This document shows positions 7,262 through 12,103 of a DNA stretch of 12,103 bases, in pieces. Within the stretch, counting starts at the first letter, position 1, and every line of letters starts with the position of its first letter. This DNA is from Treponema sp. (GTDB taxonomy: Bacteria > Spirochaetota > Spirochaetia > Treponematales > Breznakiellaceae): positions 1 to 12,103 of the forward strand of contig JAITQR010000047.1 of assembly GCA_031288815.1 (NCBI GenBank). Reading direction: 5' to 3'. The position numbers and the translations under genes are program-made. The notes beneath the pieces are model-generated. The model was not told where the DNA came from. It ran no database searches and was given only the letters and a program-made list of their open reading frames with translations.

Positions 7262-8092
7262 ATGATGATAGAAAGAAGAGCGACCTTTATCCGGGCAAGC
7301 TATATTGTTCTAATCGTTACCGCTTTTACTATGCTGGTTCCCTTCGCCTGGATGCTCTCCTCCTCCCTCAAGCTTAACAAGGATGTGTTCACCTTTCCCA
7401 TACGCTGGATTCCGGAAAATCCCCGGTGGCGGAATTATTCCGATATCTGGACCAGGATACCGCTCCTGCGTTTCGTACTGAATACGGCAAAGCTTTCGGT
7501 TATCGTTACCCTGCTTCAACTTTTAAGCTCCAGCTTTGCCGCTTACGCCTTCGCCAAGCTCCGCTTCCCCGGACGGCGCCCCCTGTTTCTGGGTTATATC
7601 GCCACTATCGCCGTACCCTGGCAGGCCTACATGGTACCCCAGTTTATCCTGATGCGGACCATGGGGCTCAACAACACCCACCTGTCGATTATCTTCCTCC
7701 AGGCCTTTTCCGCCTTCGGGGTTTTTATGATGAAACAGTTTTACGAAGGCGTTCCCGACGAGCTGCGGGAGGCCGCCCGGATAGACGGACTTACCGAATA
7801 CGGGATATGGCTGCGGATCATGCTGCCCCTTTCCAAGCCGGCCCTTTCCAGCCTGACGATTATTACCTTTGTTAACACCTGGAACGACTTTCTGGGCCCC
7901 CTGATCTACCTTACCCGGACGGAATTAAAAACCATCCAGATCGGCCTGCGTTCCTTTATCTCCCAGTACTCAAGCGAATACGGCCTTATCATGGCGGCCA
8001 GCGTGGTGGCCCTTATACCCGTGCTGGTTATGTTCCTTTCCCTTCAAAGTTACTTTGTCCAGGGTCTGGCATCTTCGGGTTTAAAAGGGTAG
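7262..8092 (+). CDS. ABC sugar transporter permease, MalG/UgpE type
   Basis: A 276-residue inner-membrane permease that completes the translocation pore with the preceding gene product. It has a first membrane segment at about 12-34, further segments across the length, and the coupling motif EAARIDGLTEYGIW from residue 170 followed by LPLSKPAL, a hallmark of this half of the family. The C-terminal SSGLKG matches the usual Gly-x-Lys-Gly type ending of MalG-like proteins. Two tandem ATGs open the frame (7262, 7265); the first is preceded by GGGAG at 7248-7252, and either could be used. The gene is 23 bases from the upstream stop and is the last of the operon. No ATPase gene follows: the next gene is on the opposite strand 28 bases away. 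A shared MsmK/UgpC-type ATPase is therefore expected elsewhere in the genome. Confidence 0.95.
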   Translation: MMIERRATFIRASYIVLIVTAFTMLVPFAWMLSSSLKLNKDVFTFPIRWIPENPRWRNYSDIWTRIPLLRFVLNTAKLSVIVTLLQLLSSSFAAYAFAKLRFPGRRPLFLGYIATIAVPWQAYMVPQFILMRTMGLNNTHLSIIFLQAFSAFGVFMMKQFYEGVPDELREAARIDGLTEYGIWLRIMLPLSKPALSSLTIITFVNTWNDFLGPLIYLTRTELKTIQIGLRSFISQYSSEYGLIMAASVVALIPVLVMFLSLQSYFVQGLASSGLKG

Positions 8093-8120
8093 GGTCTCTC
8101 AGGCGGATATGCGCGGCGGA

Positions 8121-10841
8121 TCAGCGTAAGTAGCGGCGAAGCTTGTCCAGTACATCCTCAATATCCAGCGGCTTTCCCACATGGCCATTCATCCCGGCGT
8201 CAAGGCATTTCTCAATATCCTCCCGGAAAACATTAGCGGTCATGGCGATAATGGGAATTGCCTTTCGGGTGTTTCTCCGGTACTCAAATTCCCTGATCCT
8301 GCGGGTTGCCTCGTAACCGTCCATTTCCGGCATCTGGACATCCATAAATATCATTTCATACTTGTCCGGCTTTTCCTCAAAGAGCCGTACCGCTTCTCTG
8401 CCGTTTTCGGCGCAATCTATTGAAAGCAGGGTCGGTTCCAGAAGGGTCTGGACAATTTCCCGGTTGATATCAACATCCTCGGCCAGCAGTATGGCGTGTC
8501 CCTCAAAATTGTCCTCTTTTTTTCGGGAGCTATCTTCCTTCGAGACAATATTGCTTAATCCCAGGCATTTATTAATAACATCGGTGATATACGAAGGGAA
8601 CAGCGGCTTGGAAAGGAATTTGTCCACCCCCGCCTCTCTGGCCTCCTGCTCAATGATGTTCCACTCCGTCGCGGATATCATGATTACTACCGATTTTTGT
8701 GTTTGGCCGTTCCGATCGCCTGACAGTTCCCGGATCTTGCGGGTCGTTTCTATGCCGTTTATCCCCGGCATCTTCCAGTCTATAAAATAGATATCGTAGG
8801 GGCCCTCTTTTTCTATTTTGGCAATCGCCTCCTCGCCGTTTGAAACGGTATCGCAGGAAAAATTGAACTGCTGCGCCATTTCGGAAAAATACTCCCGGAT
8901 ATACGGATCGTCATCCACCGCGAGGATACGCATATTGTCCCAGGCCAGCCTGTTTCCCAAAAGGCCGTCCTGAATTTCCGTATCCTGTTTGGCCTGTATG
9001 GTAAAGGCAAAGGTAGATCCCTTATTCATTTCCGATTTCAGCCAAATTTTGCCGCCCATCATTTCGACAATACGTTTGGAAATGGCAAGCCCCAGACCGG
9101 TTCCCCCGAATTTCCGGGAAGTGTTACTGTCGGCCTGTTCAAACGAGGTAAACACGCGGGCCTGCTGTTCCGGGCTGATCCCTATGCCCGTATCGATTAC
9201 CTCTATCTGTATAGTGCATACCCCGTCAACTTCCCGCAGGAGGCGGGTGTTAAGTTTTATCGAACCCTGTTCCGGGGTGAACTTTACCGAATTGCTCAGA
9301 AGATTGGTGATTACCTGGGCCAGCCGCTGATCGTCGCCGATAAGAAAGCGGGGTATGCTCCGGTCTATGTGGACGGAAAAATTCTGTTTCTTTTCATCAA
9401 CCCTGAAATTGATGACGTTGGCCACCCGCTGAAGCATCTTTTCAAAGTCGAAGCTGATGTACGAAAGCTCCAGTTTGTTGGCCTCGATTTTTGACATATC
9501 AAGAACATCGTTAATAACCCCCAGGAGGTGAGTGGAAGCGTTCTCGATTTTCGCGAGGCAGGTATCCTTCCGTTTAATATCGCTGGTGGATTTCGCGATG
9601 GCGGTCATGCCGATTATGGCGTTCATGGGAGTGCGGATCTCGTGGCTCATATTGGCGAGGAACTCGCTTTTTGCCCTGGTTCCCGCAAGGGCGTCTTCCC
9701 GGGCCTGAACCAGGCTCTGTATTTCATCGTTCCGCACCAGGGCGTTAGCCAGAAGGAGGCTGCCTGAACGGAGTATGCTTACCTCATCATCGGAAAAAAA
9801 CCGTTCTTCCAGGGAATCGTCAAAGCTGATAAAACCCCAAAAAGCGTTCTGCAGGAAAATGGGAATGGTTAAAAGGGAACAGATTTTATAATCCATCAAG
9901 CGCAGCCGCTCCTTGCTGTCCATGGAGCTGACAGGACCGTTGATACATTCCCCACTGGAGAGAATGTCTTCCCACCGGGGAAGGCTTTCACGGTAAGAAA
10001 ATTCCAGTATGTCCGCGGGGTTTTTATAGCTGAGCCCTTTGCCCGCCACCCAGGAACAGATCCGGGTATAACACAGCAGATCGTCTTTCCAAAAATTCCG
10101 CCAGATGTTTATGTGTTCAACGCCAAGATCCCGTGCCATCATTCCCATGCTCTGTTCCATAACATAATCAAACTGATCCGCTTCCGACGAAAGGAGCAGC
10201 GCGGCGGCGTTGTTGACTACGTGGAGCAGTTTGTCCCGCCGGGCAAGCTGAGTTCCCGCCTCGTCCGCTTTTCTTTTTTCCAGCAGGTATATCCTGCTTT
10301 GAAACAGAATAACTACGCCGATAAAAAATCCGGAGACGATGACCGAGAGAATATTGTCTATAACCTGATGGACCGGGTCCAGCTTGTTGACAAGCTGGGG
10401 GTATCTGAAACCGGTATAATAACAGGCAACAATCAGGATGATATGGGTGATGAGAAACAGTACCCTTGGTTTTCCCCGCAGAAGGAGGGAGATGACAACG
10501 ATGGACAGCACAAAAAAAGCCGTCATACCGCCTTCCACCCCGCTGAGGGAGAAGAAGGCGGCGGGAAACAAGATATCGCAAAGCACCAGCAGGGTTATCC
10601 AGGTTCCAAGATCGTAGCGGCGGAAACGGTTGCAGATAAACATTAAAGCGCCGATTAAAAAAATAATACCGATCATGATGAGGATAAGGGTACCGCCAAG
10701 ACCCATGGCGATACGGGCGATTGTCGTCGTTATGGAAGCCGTCATGCCCACAAGGCATATTATGTTTATCATTCTGGCGTTCAGGGAAAGTTCGTCGGAA
10801 AATATATATTTACCTATATATTTTTTAAGTATTTTTATCAT
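8121..10841 (-). CDS. Membrane hybrid histidine kinase: 6 TM - GAF - HisKA - HATPase - REC - REC
   Basis: A 906-residue inner-membrane hybrid sensor kinase. Six hydrophobic segments lie at about 24-47, 49-70, 79-98, 104-121, 126-143 and 162-182, with very short loops, so sensing is probably within the membrane. A charged linker leads to a GAF domain (about 205-370, with [17 protein letters not shown]). The HisKA helix carries His400 ([11 protein letters not shown]), then N-box NLLSNSVKF (Asn517), G1 DTGIGIS (550-556) and G2 [10 protein letters not shown] (579-588). Receiver 1 has Asp643-Asp644, phospho-acceptor Asp688, Ser723 and Lys745. Receiver 2 has Glu788-Asp789, Asp834, Thr868 and Lys890. 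All catalytic residues look intact. There is no HPt or output domain, so a separate phosphotransfer protein would be needed to pass the signal on. The ATG at 10841 has only a weak upstream GGG as ribosome-binding site. The gene converges on the importer operon (28-base gap), and no functional link to it is visible. Confidence 0.95.
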   Translation of the reverse strand: MIKILKKYIGKYIFSDELSLNARMINIICLVGMTASITTTIARIAMGLGGTLILIMIGIIFLIGALMFICNRFRRYDLGTWITLLVLCDILFPAAFFSLSGVEGGMTAFFVLSIVVISLLLRGKPRVLFLITHIILIVACYYTGFRYPQLVNKLDPVHQVIDNILSVIVSGFFIGVVILFQSRIYLLEKRKADEAGTQLARRDKLLHVVNNAAALLLSSEADQFDYVMEQSMGMMARDLGVEHINIWRNFWKDDLLCYTRICSWVAGKGLSYKNPADILEFSYRESLPRWEDILSSGECINGPVSSMDSKERLRLMDYKICSLLTIPIFLQNAFWGFISFDDSLEERFFSDDEVSILRSGSLLLANALVRNDEIQSLVQAREDALAGTRAKSEFLANMSHEIRTPMNAIIGMTAIAKSTSDIKRKDTCLAKIENASTHLLGVINDVLDMSKIEANKLELSYISFDFEKMLQRVANVINFRVDEKKQNFSVHIDRSIPRFLIGDDQRLAQVITNLLSNSVKFTPEQGSIKLNTRLLREVDGVCTIQIEVIDTGIGISPEQQARVFTSFEQADSNTSRKFGGTGLGLAISKRIVEMMGGKIWLKSEMNKGSTFAFTIQAKQDTEIQDGLLGNRLAWDNMRILAVDDDPYIREYFSEMAQQFNFSCDTVSNGEEAIAKIEKEGPYDIYFIDWKMPGINGIETTRKIRELSGDRNGQTQKSVVIMISATEWNIIEQEAREAGVDKFLSKPLFPSYITDVINKCLGLSNIVSKEDSSRKKEDNFEGHAILLAEDVDINREIVQTLLEPTLLSIDCAENGREAVRLFEEKPDKYEMIFMDVQMPEMDGYEATRRIREFEYRRNTRKAIPIIAMTANVFREDIEKCLDAGMNGHVGKPLDIEDVLDKLRRYLR

Positions 10842-10868
10842 ATATGCCCAATGGTTTTAGTCTACACC

Positions 10869-10897
10869 TATTTAGGCCCATAAACAAGTGTTGTAAA
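10869..10897 (-). promoter_or_regulatory. Candidate promoter of the hybrid kinase
   Basis: On the minus strand, TTTACA (10897-10892) matches five of six -35 bases. TAAATA (10874-10869) follows a 17-base spacer but matches only three of six -10 bases. An alternative pair slightly downstream (TTGTTT, 17 bases, TAGACT) is comparably good. The predicted leader is about 20 bases. Confidence 0.35.
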
Positions 10898-11161
10898 GAG
10901 CCCGCCGGGGAAAGGGAGGCGTGGCGAAACCGAATTTCGGCGCGGTCCCAGGGATAAATTTCATGCCGGCAAGAAACACGGCGGATAAAGAATTCCGCGC
11001 GTCAGGACGGTATATGCCGCGCCGTTGAATAAGGGTTTCTGTTCCGCGAGGAAGGGCGGGCCTGGCGATTCGTTTTGCGCCCGCGGCTATTTTTTAAACA
11101 GGCGGAATATCGGCCAAAAAAATTAAAAATTGTTAATTCTTCGCGGTTCCTTTTCGGCTTA

Positions 11162-11189
11162 ATTTGCGCTGTCAACAAGTTACGCAAAT
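11162..11189. repeat. Inverted repeat, 7-base arms, 14-base loop
   Basis: ATTTGCG (11162-11168) pairs perfectly with CGCAAAT (11183-11189). It is the first of the dyads clustered beside the restriction gene, 10 bases from the next. No T-tract follows on either strand. Confidence 0.5.
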
Positions 11190-11199
11190 GGGACGGGAC

Positions 11200-11230
11200 T
11201 TGTTCGGCAACTTGGTTGGTTGTCGAACAA
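11200..11230. repeat. Strong inverted repeat, 12-base arms, 7-base loop
   Basis: TTGTTCGGCAAC (11200-11211) pairs with GTTGTCGAACAA (11219-11230), with one imperfect position that would be a G-U pair in a plus-strand transcript. This is the most stable-looking hairpin I found in the window. Neither strand has a following T-tract, so it is not an ordinary intrinsic terminator. It could be a protein-binding dyad, a recombination site or part of a structured RNA. Confidence 0.65.
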
Positions 11231-11275
11231 ATCTTACAAAATGATCCGTATTTTGCCGTTTCCAGCGCCTGCTGT

Positions 11276-11295
11276 TCGGAAACTTCAGTTTCCGA
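11276..11295. repeat. Near-perfect palindrome, 9-base arms
   Basis: TCGGAAACT (11276-11284) and AGTTTCCGA (11287-11295) are exact reverse complements around a two-base centre. As RNA this would fold as a 7-8 bp stem with a small loop. Its left flank, TGTTCGGAAAC (11273-11283), nearly repeats TGTTCGGCAAC of the stronger hairpin 72 bases away. Confidence 0.6.
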
Positions 11296-11333
11296 CATTG
11301 CTCTATATAAGAAAGATCCGTGGATTACCCGGA

Positions 11334-11358
11334 CTTTTGTGCCAAAAGGCTTTAAGCC
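11334..11358. repeat. Two short adjoining dyads
   Basis: CTTTTG (11334-11339) pairs with CAAAAG (11343-11348) around a three-base loop. It is followed without a gap by GGCTTTAAGCC (11348-11358), a five-base-arm palindrome. Each is weak alone; they are listed because they extend the dyad cluster towards the end of the restriction gene. Confidence 0.35.
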
Positions 11359-11407
11359 GGCTAAATCCCCATCTGGACGCAAGACCGGATTGTCGATTCC
11401 CTGATGT

Positions 11408-12103
11408 TCATTGTACGCATATTCCTTTAAGGGTTTTGTACACATCCTCAATGAAAATATGCGTCACCTTCTTTTTAAGCTCGTCATTATGCAGGAGCAG
11501 AGAATAAAAATCTTCATTCTGATCATAACCGTCTACCAGAGCGTTATCAACGCTGTCATCATAGGTAAAATGAAAGTCTTTGAGTGTGTTTGTTCTGGCG
11601 CTTGCCTTGAGCCGTTCGTCCTTCAGTAAAATATCCCGAACCTGCAAGGCGGCCTTGGTAACAACATCAGTATTAAAGTGTTTGTCGTAGGCGGCGTTTA
11701 TTTCCTCGATAATTTTTGAGAGCCGCTTTCGCTCGTCCGGTCCGATGATGACTTCGCCGGGGACAGGGTATTCTATTTCTGGCTCGGCAACCCATTTTGG
11801 CTTGGTAACTTCGCTGGTTTTTTGTGGTTTCTGAAATGTTACCGTTATTTTATCGGCAATGTCAAAATCGTTCCCGCCGGATGTTATCTCCAGTTCTTTG
11901 ATAAGGTATGACAAAAAATTGTATTTTTTGTGGAGGTCGATATCCTCAAAACCGGTCGCCTGAATCAGGAAACAGTAAAAGCGCAGGAAACCCCTGATTG
12001 AAGCCTTTATTTCGTATTGTTCCTCAATGGGATGTCTGTAGACAAGACGTAACGCCTTGTCCAACAGGGCTTCCATTTTTTCTTTGTCCCGGGAAGTCCG
12101 TTT
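11408..12103 (-). CDS. hsdR: Type I restriction endonuclease R subunit, C-terminal part (runs off window)
   Basis: Partial gene: 232 codons visible, ending in TGA at 11410-11408. The frame stays open to the window edge, so the Met at 12076 is internal rather than a start. R subunits are usually near 1000 residues; the nuclease and helicase motor domains would lie outside. The visible part resembles the helical C-terminal region that binds the methyltransferase core: helices around RGFLRFYCFLIQATGF and HKKYNFLSYLIKEL, a variable middle, then DERKRLSKIIEEIN, LLKDERLKASARTN and a late FYSLLLHNDELKKKV followed by EDVYKTL. The latter order (start of a helix after a variable linker, 'SAR/N' turn, then a final helix ending in VYxxL) is what I associate with HsdR proteins. 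No catalytic motif is visible here, so the call rests on this region alone. The other subunit genes should lie upstream, beyond the right edge. Base composition is visibly more AT-rich than the transporter genes, as expected for a horizontally moving defence locus. Confidence 0.72.
   Translation of the reverse strand, partial: KRTSRDKEKMEALLDKALRLVYRHPIEEQYEIKASIRGFLRFYCFLIQATGFEDIDLHKKYNFLSYLIKELEITSGGNDFDIADKITVTFQKPQKTSEVTKPKWVAEPEIEYPVPGEVIIGPDERKRLSKIIEEINAAYDKHFNTDVVTKAALQVRDILLKDERLKASARTNTLKDFHFTYDDSVDNALVDGYDQNEDFYSLLLHNDELKKKVTHIFIEDVYKTLKGICVQ

Larger units (their letters stand above)
10842..11407. other. Gene-poor interval with clustered inverted repeats
   Basis: This 566-base stretch lies between the 5' end of the hybrid kinase gene and the 3' end of the restriction gene. 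The part near the kinase (about 10898-11090) is GC-rich and has a short palindrome, CCGAATTTCGG (10930-10940). A 6-base stem GCGGGC (11056-11061) / GCCCGC (11079-11084) is followed by a T-run at 11090-11095, a weak plus-strand terminator shape with no gene to serve. The part near the restriction gene (11100-11407) is AT-richer and holds at least five dyads. Open frames exist on both strands of 11002-11404, but none has a convincing start or recognisable protein. It may be a decayed gene, a structured RNA or an island junction. Confidence 0.6.

Noticed and set aside
11115..11138. AT-only hairpin AATTAA/TTAATT followed by a T-run on the minus strand, as terminator of the restriction gene
   Set aside because: A six-base stem of A-T pairs is too unstable for intrinsic termination, and it lies about 270 bases beyond the stop codon.
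11162..11300. Integron attC-like recombination site, since AAC and GTT triplets occur among the dyads
   Set aside because: The AAC and GTT triplets are next to the loop or only two bases apart, not at the outer ends of paired R and L boxes; no integrase or gene cassette array is present.
1..12103. CRISPR arrays, tRNA or rRNA genes, insertion-sequence ends
   Set aside because: Reading both strands I saw no regularly spaced repeats, cloverleaf-like tRNA, rRNA segment or transposase; diverged or partial elements could still be missed without a search.

Overview
The window looks like chromosomal DNA from a spirochaete of the Treponema group, possibly a gut-associated one. This is inferred from protein style: a solute-binding protein with the short leader ending Phe-Ala-Gly-Gly that is common there, an HDOD regulator, a large hybrid kinase, and moderately GC-rich coding DNA. 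No rRNA or other marker gene is present, so the genus is not proven.

Layout. Positions 232-1722 (+) encode a stand-alone regulator with an N-terminal GHKL-ATPase-like domain and a C-terminal HDOD domain. It converges on a two-gene operon on the minus strand: a YesM-type membrane sensor kinase (4820-3117) followed, with a 7-base overlap, by a YesN-type AraC-family response regulator (3123-1783). Diverging from the kinase across about 230 bp is a carbohydrate ABC importer operon of the CUT1 type on the plus strand: periplasmic solute-binding protein (5050-6336) and two inner-membrane permeases (6351-7238 and 7262-8092). It has no ATPase gene, so a shared ATPase elsewhere is expected. Convergent with this operon is a 906-residue hybrid histidine kinase (10841-8121): six membrane segments, GAF, HisKA, HATPase and two receiver domains, but no HPt.

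Positions 10842-11407 contain no convincing gene but do contain a cluster of inverted repeats. The right edge (12103-11408, minus) is the C-terminal part of a type I restriction endonuclease R subunit, in visibly more AT-rich DNA; most of that gene lies outside the window.

How the parts work together: the central unit reads as a self-contained sensing and uptake module. The kinase's periplasmic domain would sense a sugar or a sugar-bound partner, the AraC regulator would act on the divergent intergenic region, and the importer would take up the sugar. The substrate cannot be told from the sequence, because no glycoside hydrolase or sugar-metabolism gene is present. The HDOD protein and the hybrid kinase are further signalling proteins with no visible dedicated targets. 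No clearly new multi-gene system is visible. The points most worth checking are the stem-loop cluster beside the restriction gene, the possible stop-codon truncation of the HDOD protein, and the candidate operators upstream of the importer.
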